A stretch of 39,477 nt of DNA from JAYKGU01 sp035285585 (GTDB taxonomy: Bacteria > Cyanobacteriota > Cyanobacteriia > CAKZMO01): NCBI GenBank assembly GCA_035285585.1, contig JAYKGU010000019.1, forward strand, positions 1-39,477, in the 5' to 3' direction. Positions 1 to 6,564 of this stretch are shown in pieces (the stretch's first letter is position 1; each line of letters starts with the position of its first letter). Below the pieces are notes generated by a model. That model was not told where the DNA came from. It did not search any database and was given only the letters and a program-made list of their open reading frames with translations. The position numbers and the translations under genes were made by a program.

Positions 1-190
1 GGGGTCAGGTGCCGGACGTTGCGTCAACAACTTCCGGTACCGCCACCGGCTAAGCCCTTGGGAGACCAGACTGCGAACACACAGCCATAGCCCGATAGCC
101 TACTGGAAGGCGGACATAGAGTCAAGACAAGTGGGATACTTTTTGGGGATGGGGCGATCGCACAGCGGTTTGGGCCGTTGGGGCAGTTGG
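1..190. other. unassigned left edge of the window
   Basis: No gene could be assigned to these 190 bases. The stretch lies beyond the stop codon of the minus-strand GGDEF gene. A HIP1 site (GCGATCGC) is present near position 153. The first ~100 bases are GC-rich and contain short complementary segments (for example CCGGA and TCCGG) that could belong to a structured RNA or to the end of a gene cut by the window edge. An open frame on the plus strand also crosses this stretch but has no recognisable protein content. Confidence 0.3.
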
Positions 191-1039
191 TTAACAGGTA
201 TGATATTTGAGCGAATTTTTCCCAGAATTCTTGACGTCATACATCAATTTATCCGCCAATCCTATCAATTTGTTCGCATCAAATGGCCCTATGCTACAGG
301 TTAAAACTCCGATGCTAAAGGTGACGGGCCACTGGTTGCGCTGCATTTCTTCCAAGAGGTTGCTTTGAAATTTAGGAAGAACAATGCGTGCAGAATCCTG
401 GTCGGTTTCTGGTAGTAATAGTACAAATTCGTCTCCGCCCAGCCGCGCAATGATGTCTGTTTTTCGTAATTTTTTTCGGGCATGGCTCACAATAGTATAA
501 AGCACCTGATCACCGATAGGATGTCCAAAGCTGTTATTCACAGCTTTAAAGTTGTCTAGATCGATATAGGCTAGCGTGAAGGGGCGTTGATATCTTTGAA
601 ACCGATCTACTTCCATCTGTAGCAGCTCAAAGAAAAAACGCGAGTTGGCGGCTCCAGTCAAATTATCAGTACGGGACAGCTTTTTTTCCCGCTCCATGTC
701 GTTTTTTACTCTTGACAGGAGCAATGTAATAATCAAGAAAAATATGAATCTGATGAGTGAATTCCATACTGGAATGAGCGAATGCGAATAGATGCTCCCT
801 GAAGATAAATCTGCCCAAAGCCAAACCCATGCGCTGACAATCGAAGCTATAATTCCAAGTCTATAACTGACAAACCAGGTAATGAGGGAAATAGGAATAA
901 CGTAGAAAACTGAAAAAGACAGCTCATGTCCTGTTAAGAAATCTACAGTACCTATCATTCCTACGGTAATGAATCCTAGCAGACTCTTGAATAGTTGATT
1001 CTGCTTTTCTAGGTATGCAAAGAAGTTCGCGATTCGCAT
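191..1039 (-). CDS. membrane-anchored GGDEF diguanylate cyclase
   Basis: Probable diguanylate cyclase making the second messenger c-di-GMP from two GTP. From the ATG at 1039 the protein has 282 residues. An in-frame TTG at 1051 would add four. The first ~110 residues form several hydrophobic segments, suggesting a membrane sensor region. A GGDEF domain follows, with the entry motif RTDNLTG near residue 123, the active-site GGDEF at about 201-205, and an RxxD inhibitory site (RKTD) five residues upstream. The catalytic signature is intact and the I-site implies product feedback. The gene is visibly more AT-rich than the rest of the window and lacks HIP1 octamers, so recent acquisition is possible. 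No obvious Shine-Dalgarno sequence precedes either start. The input signal cannot be read from the sequence. Confidence 0.9.
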   Translation of the reverse strand: MRIANFFAYLEKQNQLFKSLLGFITVGMIGTVDFLTGHELSFSVFYVIPISLITWFVSYRLGIIASIVSAWVWLWADLSSGSIYSHSLIPVWNSLIRFIFFLIITLLLSRVKNDMEREKKLSRTDNLTGAANSRFFFELLQMEVDRFQRYQRPFTLAYIDLDNFKAVNNSFGHPIGDQVLYTIVSHARKKLRKTDIIARLGGDEFVLLLPETDQDSARIVLPKFQSNLLEEMQRNQWPVTFSIGVLTCSIGPFDANKLIGLADKLMYDVKNSGKNSLKYHTC

Positions 1040-1103
1040 CTGGTAATACAAGTAAGAGTATGTTTAAAAAGCGGCTAGCTGTAACTCTAAGCACCTGAAG
1101 ATT

Positions 1104-1174
1104 CTCCCTATCCCCTCTTGGAAAAGGGGGGAACCGGAGCCAAAGTCCTCCTTTTTAAGGAGGATTTGGGTGGA
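1104..1174. repeat. composite hairpin repeat, copy 1
   Basis: Two adjacent hairpins are joined by the linker GGAACCGGAGCCAAAGTCC. The first has arms CCCCTCTT/AAAAGGGG and the second is CCTCCTTTTTAAGGAGG, followed by ATTTGGGTGGA. The same plan (two hairpins around GGAACCGGA...AAGTCC, ending GGATTT.GGGTG) recurs at 10147-10238, so this is a dispersed family. Repeats of this kind are common between genes in cyanobacteria. Confidence 0.75.
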
Positions 1175-1305
1175 TCAAGTGAGTTTTGCTACTCAAGGCA
1201 AGACTTCTCAAACATCCTCTAAAGCTAAGAGAACTACCTTATTATCGCTTTTTTCCTTTTAGGGAATTTCCAGGGAAAATTTTACCCTCGGTTGAACGGT
1301 TGGTG

Positions 1306-1327
1306 GGGGCAAATGGCCATTTGCCCC
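1306..1327. repeat. 22-bp perfect palindrome, copy 1
   Basis: GGGGCAAATGG is followed directly by its reverse complement CCATTTGCCCC. A near-identical copy sits at 28022-28043, right at the stop codon of another gene. This copy lies just downstream of the minus-strand gene ending at 1363, so the RNA hairpin could act as a 3' end or stability element. It lacks a T-run. Confidence 0.75.
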
Positions 1328-1362
1328 TACGTCGTCCGGTAGGATCATTCTCAAAAATCGCC

Positions 1363-1737
1363 TTAAGCTTCTTTAACTTCCCCATTGTGGCGGCGGGGGC
1401 GTTTGCGTTCCGACTTCTTTTTATAGCCGATTGCCTGGGCTTCATTGCTGTCGGGGCCAAACTGCGCTCGCACCGACTCTTTCATAGACATGACGCAGTT
1501 GTGAAACCGCCACTCTGCCTGACGGCAGGCATCCGTTGCTGCTTTGTGGAGGACGGCCATTTCCGTTTCCTTCTGGCGCAGGGTCAGCATCTCCGTGTAG
1601 CACTGCTGGAGGCTGGTGGACAGGGCGTCTGAGCAGGCGGCTACATAGTTTTCTACGGTGCCCAGGCCGTTTAAAGAATCAATATCTTTATCGAGAATTT
1701 TCGCAGAAAGTCTGCGGGTCATGTCGGGTGCAGGCAT
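1363..1737 (-). CDS. hypothetical protein, helical, basic C-terminus
   Basis: A 124-residue protein that I do not recognise. A good ribosome-binding site (GGAGAG) lies seven bases before the ATG at 1737, which supports the start. The composition predicts mostly alpha-helix. There are four cysteines between about residues 35 and 81, and the last 20 residues are strongly basic (KKKSERKRPRR). There is no signal peptide or membrane segment, so it is likely cytoplasmic; the basic tail could contact nucleic acid or a membrane, but this is inference. It stands alone between two repeat-bearing gaps, so context gives no hint of function. Confidence 0.65.
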   Translation of the reverse strand: MPAPDMTRRLSAKILDKDIDSLNGLGTVENYVAACSDALSTSLQQCYTEMLTLRQKETEMAVLHKAATDACRQAEWRFHNCVMSMKESVRAQFGPDSNEAQAIGYKKKSERKRPRRHNGEVKEA

Positions 1738-1880
1738 AGTTCATCTCTCCAGGGATTGACGACAGGAGGCAGCGACAGCCGCAGTGGCTTGATGCAGTCA
1801 GCCAGCCATCGGCCTCTTCCTTAAAGTGCCCACGGTCAGAACTCCCGTATCAGTTTAGGTTGCCCCAATGGCACTGTAAT

Positions 1881-2090
1881 GTGCCACTTTGCCATTGTGA
1901 TGTGCCACATTGACACTGGCATTGATCGCAATGCGATCGCGATAGGCCACTTTGCGATTACGGTGTGCCACATTGGCATTTACATCGGTTGCAATCCTAT
2001 TGTGCTGTGCCACATTGCGATTGCGGTGTGCCACATTGACATTGGCATTGATCGCAATCTTATTGCGCTGCACCATTTTGCTCCACGCGA
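1881..2090. repeat. 63-bp minisatellite, about 3.3 units
   Basis: Units begin GTGCCACATTG at 1902, 1965 and 2028, exactly 63 bp apart, with a half unit before them from 1881. Each unit has two related halves: one carries ATTGGCATT/ATCGCAAT motifs and the other starts G(T)GCCAC.TTGCGATT. Units differ by scattered substitutions, so the array is not freshly amplified. Since 63 is divisible by three, frames stay open on both strands. The minus strand would encode a 21-residue repeat containing NVNVAHRNR-like motifs and the plus strand a CHI-rich repeat. Neither frame has a clear ribosome-binding site. Confidence 0.85.
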
Positions 2091-2203
2091 GGGGTGGGGA
2101 TCGACAGGACCATTCGAAGATTGGAAGGTCCAACGGTAGGGCGATCGCTCTAGGAAAATCACGAGACCGGCACTTTCTCAATTTACCTGGTTTTTCTTCA
2201 GGG

Positions 2204-2263
<60 letters not shown>

Positions 2264-2354
2264 GAACGGGGGGCGATCGCCCTAGCACCACTACTCACCC
2301 AGTCGGGGTGTGAAGCAAATTAACACAACTGACCTCTGGGGGCTGTTTCGGCGG

Positions 2355-2407
2355 TATGATGCCAATCGATAACAACCTCTAGCAGGCATTGACTTAGCAG
2401 TAAGTCA
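2355..2407 (+). promoter_or_regulatory. probable promoter and operator-like palindrome of the usp gene
   Basis: A -10-like hexamer TATGAT is at 2355-2360; no good -35 is seen. Downstream, TGACTTA/TAAGTCA form a perfect 7-bp inverted repeat with a 4-base spacer at 2390-2407, ending 16 bases before the start codon. The palindrome would lie in the 5' untranslated region and could be a repressor site or an RNA hairpin. This is inference from symmetry alone. Confidence 0.35.
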
Positions 2408-2423
2408 CCAAGGGGCAAGAAAT

Positions 2424-3281
2424 ATGATTAACATGGACAAAATCTTGCTGGCTGATTCCGGCACCGGGCAGTCAGAAGCAATGCTCAAATTTTTAATGGA
2501 TATTCCCCTGTTTCAGCGGGCGTTGGTCACCGTGCTGCATGTGGTGCCTCCCCAGGTTACCGCCGAAGCCATGACCAGCAAATGGGAAGAAGGGGGCAAA
2601 ACCCTGGCGCGAGCCATGCAGTCTCTCCAGCTCGACCCCGATCGATCATCCGCCATGCTGCGGGAGGGCGACCCCAAAGACGTGGTTTGCCGCGTTGCCG
2701 AAGAAACCGACGCCAACCTGATCATCATGGGGTCGCGGGGGTTGAAGCGGCTCCAGTCGATTCTGGAGAACTCGGTCAGTCAGTATGTGTTCCAGCTCGC
2801 CTCCCGGCCCATGCTGCTGGTCAAAGACGACATTTACGTCAAAAAGATTCGCAAAGTGCTGGTGACGATAGATCGCTCCGAATCGGCCCAGCAAGCTTTC
2901 CAGCTGGCAACTGCCATCGTTAAAGACATCAAAAATAGCGAACTGATCCTGGTGCACGTCAACACTGACCTGAAGTCCATTCCTGATGCACCCACCGACA
3001 ATCCAGAGTCTGACCCGGTGCTGGCACCTGCCGTGGCCGAGGCCCGGCGCATGGGCCTGAAGTATCGCTGCGAAGCGCCATCGGGCAAGCCCGGTGCCCG
3101 TATCTGCGCCCTGGCAGAAGATCAGGATGTAGACCTGCTGGTAATGGGTTCACCGGAGGGCCGACCGTCGATCGCCAGGGGGCTGCCCGACCTGGATCGG
3201 CTTCTGGGCCAGTCCCTCTCGGACTATGTGCGGGTGTATGCCCCCTGCCCGGTGATGCTGGTGCGGCTGCCCGGTGAATAG
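2424..3281 (+). CDS. universal stress protein with two Usp domains
   Basis: A 285-residue tandem UspA protein, probably cytoplasmic. The first Usp domain spans about residues 4-136 and the second about 140-284. Each ends with the family's nucleotide-loop signature: MGSRGLKRLQ...NSVSQYV near residue 100, and VMGSPEGR...GQSLSDYV with CPVMLV at the C-terminus. In the first domain the G-x2-G-x9-G-S pattern is close to the ATP-binding type. The second domain lacks the canonical loop and may not bind nucleotide. The ATG at 2424 follows AAGGGG at eight bases; an in-frame ATG nine bases later is a weaker alternative. UspA proteins aid survival under stress by poorly defined means. A probable small RNA with a terminator follows. 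Confidence 0.92.
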   Translation: MINMDKILLADSGTGQSEAMLKFLMDIPLFQRALVTVLHVVPPQVTAEAMTSKWEEGGKTLARAMQSLQLDPDRSSAMLREGDPKDVVCRVAEETDANLIIMGSRGLKRLQSILENSVSQYVFQLASRPMLLVKDDIYVKKIRKVLVTIDRSESAQQAFQLATAIVKDIKNSELILVHVNTDLKSIPDAPTDNPESDPVLAPAVAEARRMGLKYRCEAPSGKPGARICALAEDQDVDLLVMGSPEGRPSIARGLPDLDRLLGQSLSDYVRVYAPCPVMLVRLPGE

Positions 3282-3337
3282 GCGATCGGGTGATCACCAT
3301 GTAACAGAACGGTACGTTTCATGACGAATCTTTGGGC

Positions 3338-3430
3338 AAGGCTCTCCCCTCGCTCGCGTTGTGAAACAGTGGGGAAGGAATTGCTTCATTGCAATGAGTG
3401 CTCGTCCGGTGGAGAGCCGGACTTTTTTTT
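3338..3430 (+). ncRNA. probable small RNA of the Yfr2 type
   Basis: A ~90-nt segment downstream of usp carries GTTGTGAAACAGTGGGGAAG at about 3359-3378, a small hairpin (ATTGC/GCAAT) at about 3380-3394, and a textbook intrinsic terminator. A single-stranded GUGAAACAGUGGGGAA-like core followed by a terminator hairpin matches my recollection of the Yfr2 family of abundant cyanobacterial small RNAs. That family match is from memory and unconfirmed. The 5' end is a guess near GGCAAGGCTCTCCCC; no clear promoter was found. The alternative is that this is simply the 3' untranslated region of usp. Confidence 0.5.
3404..3430 (+). terminator. intrinsic terminator after usp / small RNA
   Basis: A perfect 6-bp GC-rich stem (GTCCGG/CCGGAC) with the 7-base loop TGGAGAG is followed directly by eight T residues. 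This is the cleanest Rho-independent terminator in the window. Confidence 0.9.
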
Positions 3431-3450
3431 GCCTATTTTTGCCAAATTTT

Positions 3451-4767
3451 CTACTGCCCAAGGGCCTGAAGCTGCTGGGTGAAATAGTCTATCCGGTAGT
3501 TGAGCTGCTGGGCCAGGTCTAGCCCCTGCTGGAAGGCATTGGCGGCCTGGGTGGTTGCGCCCCGGTTGCGATGGATCTGGCCGATCCAGTCGTAGGCATT
3601 CATCATGCCATAGTAGTTGTAGGACTGCACCTCCACATCCAGCAGCAGTTGATAGACCACCAGGGCGTCGTCCTGCCGCTCCAAAGAGATGTAGAGTTCC
3701 GCCAGCTTGCGCAGGGCGTCGGCGGCATAGCCGTAAAACTGTACCGTGCGGGCGACGGCAAACGCCTCCTGGTAATTGGGAGCCGCCAGGTCAGGGCGGC
3801 CCAGCTCCAGGTAGTCGTCGGCGATCGCGATCTTCAAAGCCGGAATCGGCCTCAGATCAGGAACTTCGCGGTAAAGGACGATCAGGTCATTGCGGACGGC
3901 GATCGCCTCTGCGGGTTCATTACCACCGTCATAGATAAAGGCCAGCCGCTCCAGCACATCGATTTCGGTAATCCGGTCTCCCTGCGATCGCACCCGCTCC
4001 AGTAGCTGCCGATAAGCCGCCGCCGCCTGGGGATAGTCGAACCAGATCAGGTGCATTTCCCCCAGCGCCCGCAGGGTTTGATCCTGGGTGGCTTGATCGC
4101 CTGTCTGCTGCGCCTGGATCAGAATCTGGTCATACAGGGCTACGGCTCGGTTGCGATCGCGCAGTTTTTGATAAGCCTGGGCAATTTGCAGCAGCAGGTC
4201 GTAGTCTGGCGGTGTCTGGGCCTGCACTTCCTGCTCGATCTCGAAGAGACGTTCGGTAATCAGCCGTACCTCAGTGGTTTGGGTTTCTTTCCAGGCCACC
4301 TCCCCTACCCGACTGAGGGCCGCCACCTCTTCTTCGGTGCCCAGCACCCGCCGCAACCGCAGCTCCCGAATCCAGATGTCAAAGGCTCCCGGCACATCCC
4401 CTTCGTTAAACCTTGTTTCCGCCTGGAGCCGCAGTTCTTCGATGGCCGCCGTCAGCACCCGTCGCTCTTGAGGGCTGAGGGGACGATCCACCACCAGGTC
4501 GGGCAGCAGGGGGTCGGTCTCATCCACCTCCAGGGGGTTGGGAGCCGCCGGATTGCGCTGGGCCAGGGCCGGGGAAACGCTGCCGCCCCAGAGGCCCAGG
4601 CCCATCAGCAGCAGGAGAGCCATGCGGTAGGACGGGCGATCGCCCCAACGTTGACCGGACTGTGGCATAAATGGGGTAGCAAGCCACCAGCGCCAGCCTC
4701 TCTGGCGTGACAGGGCAGCACCAGCAACAGGAGAGACGGAGAGTTGAGCACGGCAAGATTCTTTCAC
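3451..4767 (-). CDS. exported TPR-repeat protein
   Basis: A 438-residue protein from the GTG at 4767, which follows AGAGG at four bases. A signal-peptide-like core (MALLLLMGLGLWGG...SPALAQ) lies at about residues 49-70, so the true start could instead be the in-frame ATG at 4668 or 4623, giving a more usual signal peptide length. The mature part is helical with several tetratricopeptide-like repeats from about residue 190 to the end (for example AIAYQKLRDRNRAVALYDQIL and the AEAIAVRNDLI region). TPR proteins are protein-binding scaffolds; this one is probably periplasmic or lumenal. The gene is transcribed away from purD. Its specific partner cannot be deduced. Confidence 0.8.
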   Translation of the reverse strand: MKESCRAQLSVSPVAGAALSRQRGWRWWLATPFMPQSGQRWGDRPSYRMALLLLMGLGLWGGSVSPALAQRNPAAPNPLEVDETDPLLPDLVVDRPLSPQERRVLTAAIEELRLQAETRFNEGDVPGAFDIWIRELRLRRVLGTEEEVAALSRVGEVAWKETQTTEVRLITERLFEIEQEVQAQTPPDYDLLLQIAQAYQKLRDRNRAVALYDQILIQAQQTGDQATQDQTLRALGEMHLIWFDYPQAAAAYRQLLERVRSQGDRITEIDVLERLAFIYDGGNEPAEAIAVRNDLIVLYREVPDLRPIPALKIAIADDYLELGRPDLAAPNYQEAFAVARTVQFYGYAADALRKLAELYISLERQDDALVVYQLLLDVEVQSYNYYGMMNAYDWIGQIHRNRGATTQAANAFQQGLDLAQQLNYRIDYFTQQLQALGQ

Positions 4768-5117
4768 GGGGCCTCTGGGTTGGTGATCGCAAGTCTACGG
4801 TTCTGGTGAAGGCTGTGTACCATCGTCTACTGTCGATTATGCCGAGAATCCGGTCAAACGGGGCAACCCCAGGGACAGCAGCGGCGTCTGGATGGAGATG
4901 ATCGGGGCGAGTTAGGGCTTACCGGACTGGGGCGATCGCCCCTACCCGAGATTTACCCCAAATCCAGCCTAAATTCGCCTGGATTGACAAACTATTGTTT
5001 GCTGTCAAGATTATGACAAGATTGTCTCTCTGCGATACAGAAGAGCGCCCTGTGTAGCCTCGGCGACAAATTGCCCGAGAATGGATGAGCGAGAAATAGC
5101 ATGAGACGGGAAACAGC
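4768..5117. promoter_or_regulatory. divergent intergenic region upstream of purD
   Basis: 350 bases without a gene separate the TPR gene and purD. At 4984-5008 an imperfect inverted repeat has outer arms TTGACA and TGTCAA, with AAC/GTTTG inside. It is followed by the near-direct repeat TCAAGATTATGACAAGATTG. The TTGACA at 4984-4989 fits a -35 element, but no -10 at the ideal spacing is clear (GATTAT at 5009 is 19 bases away). A transcriptional control region for purD is likely. Confidence 0.4.
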
Positions 5118-6404
5118 GTGAAAGTATTAGTTGTGGGAAACGGCGGGCGAGAACACGCCATCGCCTGGAAACTGGCCCAATCGGAGACCGTGCGGGAGAT
5201 TTTTTGCGTCCCTGGCAACGGCGGCACCGCTGGCCTTAAAAAGTGCCGCAACATTGCCATGGGCGTGCATGACTTTGAGGGCATCGAGCGGGTGGCCCTG
5301 GTCAACAATGCCTCTTTGATCGTGGTTGGCCCAGAAGCACCGCTGGCGGCGGGCATTACCGACTATTTACAGGCCAAAGGGCTGGTGGTGTTTGGGCCAA
5401 CCCAGGCAGGTGCCCAAATCGAGTCCAGCAAAGCCTGGGCTAAGGATCTGATGGAAAAAGCCCGCATCCCTACGGCGGCGGCGGCGGTGTTTACTGAGGC
5501 GGCGGCGGCCAGAGCCTATGTCCAGTCCAGGGGCGTCCCGATTGTGGTCAAGGCCGATGGGCTAGCCGCAGGCAAGGGCGTGACCGTCGCCCAAACCCTG
5601 GAGGAAGCGATGGCGGCGATCGATGATGCCTTCGGTGGTCGGTTTGGGGCAGCGGGCGATCGCCTCGTCATCGAAGACTACCTCACGGGGCAGGAGGCAT
5701 CCGTGCTGGCCATTACCGATGGCCTCACCATCCGGCCCCTGCTGCCCGCCCAGGATCACAAGCCCATTGGCGAAGGGGATACGGGGGCGAATACGGGGGG
5801 AATGGGAGCCTATGCCCCCACACCGGTGATTTCAGCCGCCCTGATGGAGCGTATTCAGGCAGAGATTTTGGAACCGGCGATCGCCGAACTGCAGCGGCGG
5901 GGCATCGACTATCGGGGCGTGCTCTATGCCGGGTTGATGATCACCCCCGCCGGAGACCCCATGGTGATTGAGTTTAACTGCCGCTTTGGCGACCCCGAAA
6001 CCCAGGCCGTGCTGCCCCTGCTGAATATGCCCCTGGAAAATTTGCTGCTGGCCTGCACCCAGCAAAAACTGGCCCAACTGCCCCCCGTCGACTGGAAAGA
6101 GGGAGCCGCTGCCTGCGTGGTGCTGGCCTCCGGGGGCTACCCCGATCGGTATGATAAAGGGCTGCCCATCTCCGGGATTGGGGCAGCGGAGGCAACGGGG
6201 GCAATTGTGTTCCACGCGGGGACCCAACTCCGTCAGCAGCAGCTAGTCACCGATGGCGGGCGGGTCCTGGGGGTGACAGCCCTGGGGGAAACGTTTGCCG
6301 GGGCGATCGCCCATGCCTACCAGGCGATCGACTGCATTCAGTTTGAGGGGATGTATTACCGTCGAGACATTGGCTACCGGGTGCTGCAGGCGTCAAATCG
6401 ATGA
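5118..6404 (+). CDS. purD: phosphoribosylamine-glycine ligase (GAR synthetase)
   Basis: This enzyme joins glycine to 5-phosphoribosylamine using ATP, the second step of purine synthesis, in the cytoplasm. The 428-residue length is typical. The protein opens with MKVLVVGNGGREHAIAWKL, the family's N-terminal glycine-rich motif. The ATP-grasp segment includes KADGLAAGKGV near residue 140, and the metal-binding stretch EFNCRFGDPETQ lies near residue 285. The start is GTG at 5118, with a weak GGGA upstream. It directly precedes nblS in the same direction, an arrangement also known from Synechococcus, though 150 bases and a repeat element separate them here. Confidence 0.97.
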   Translation: MKVLVVGNGGREHAIAWKLAQSETVREIFCVPGNGGTAGLKKCRNIAMGVHDFEGIERVALVNNASLIVVGPEAPLAAGITDYLQAKGLVVFGPTQAGAQIESSKAWAKDLMEKARIPTAAAAVFTEAAAARAYVQSRGVPIVVKADGLAAGKGVTVAQTLEEAMAAIDDAFGGRFGAAGDRLVIEDYLTGQEASVLAITDGLTIRPLLPAQDHKPIGEGDTGANTGGMGAYAPTPVISAALMERIQAEILEPAIAELQRRGIDYRGVLYAGLMITPAGDPMVIEFNCRFGDPETQAVLPLLNMPLENLLLACTQQKLAQLPPVDWKEGAAACVVLASGGYPDRYDKGLPISGIGAAEATGAIVFHAGTQLRQQQLVTDGGRVLGVTALGETFAGAIAHAYQAIDCIQFEGMYYRRDIGYRVLQASNR

Positions 6405-6472
6405 ATGCTGGCCCATCTTCGTTGCCCTAACTTCACCTCGCAGTAAAATCGAAGATACAGTATCAAATCCGG

Positions 6473-6525
6473 TAAGTAGAACTGCATTGAAAAACGAAGG
6501 TTAGAAAACCGTGCTGACCTACTTA
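6473..6525. mobile_element. short transposon-like repeat in the nblS leader, copy 1
   Basis: A 53-bp element is bounded by TAAGTAG and CTACTTA. Its left end (TAAGTAGAACTGCATT) and right end (TGTGCTGACCTACTTA in the longer copy) are imperfect inverted repeats. It matches the 89-bp element at 11035-11123 almost base for base across both ends and lacks that copy's central hairpin half. It lies between purD and nblS and ends 32 bases before the nblS start. Two copies with shared termini suggest a miniature inverted-repeat element. No clear target duplication is visible. Confidence 0.65.
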
Positions 6526-6564
6526 TTGAGTCAACTACCCAAGGAACCGAGCCTGTCTTGCTAG
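6511..6564 (+). other. possible leader ORF overlapping the nblS start
   Basis: GTG at 6511 opens a 17-codon frame (MLTYLLSQLPKEPSLSC) that ends with TAG at 6562-6564, overlapping the nblS TTG start at 6558. The GTG lies inside the transposon-like repeat. Such an overlap would allow translational coupling, but there is no conservation evidence and no strong ribosome-binding site before the GTG. Confidence 0.2.

Larger units (their letters stand above)
1040..1362. other. intergenic gap with interspersed repeats
   Basis: No gene is seen here. The gap holds a composite hairpin repeat (about 1104-1174) and a 22-bp perfect palindrome (1306-1327), both listed separately. The rest is AT-rich and presumably contains the promoter of the GGDEF gene, but no convincing -35/-10 pair was found. 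Confidence 0.6.

Noticed and set aside
1..100. Possible 3' part of a cobalamin-type riboswitch (CCGCCACCGG followed by GGGAGACCAGACTGC).
   Set aside because: Only loose word similarity, the consensus core does not match base for base, and no plus-strand gene follows.
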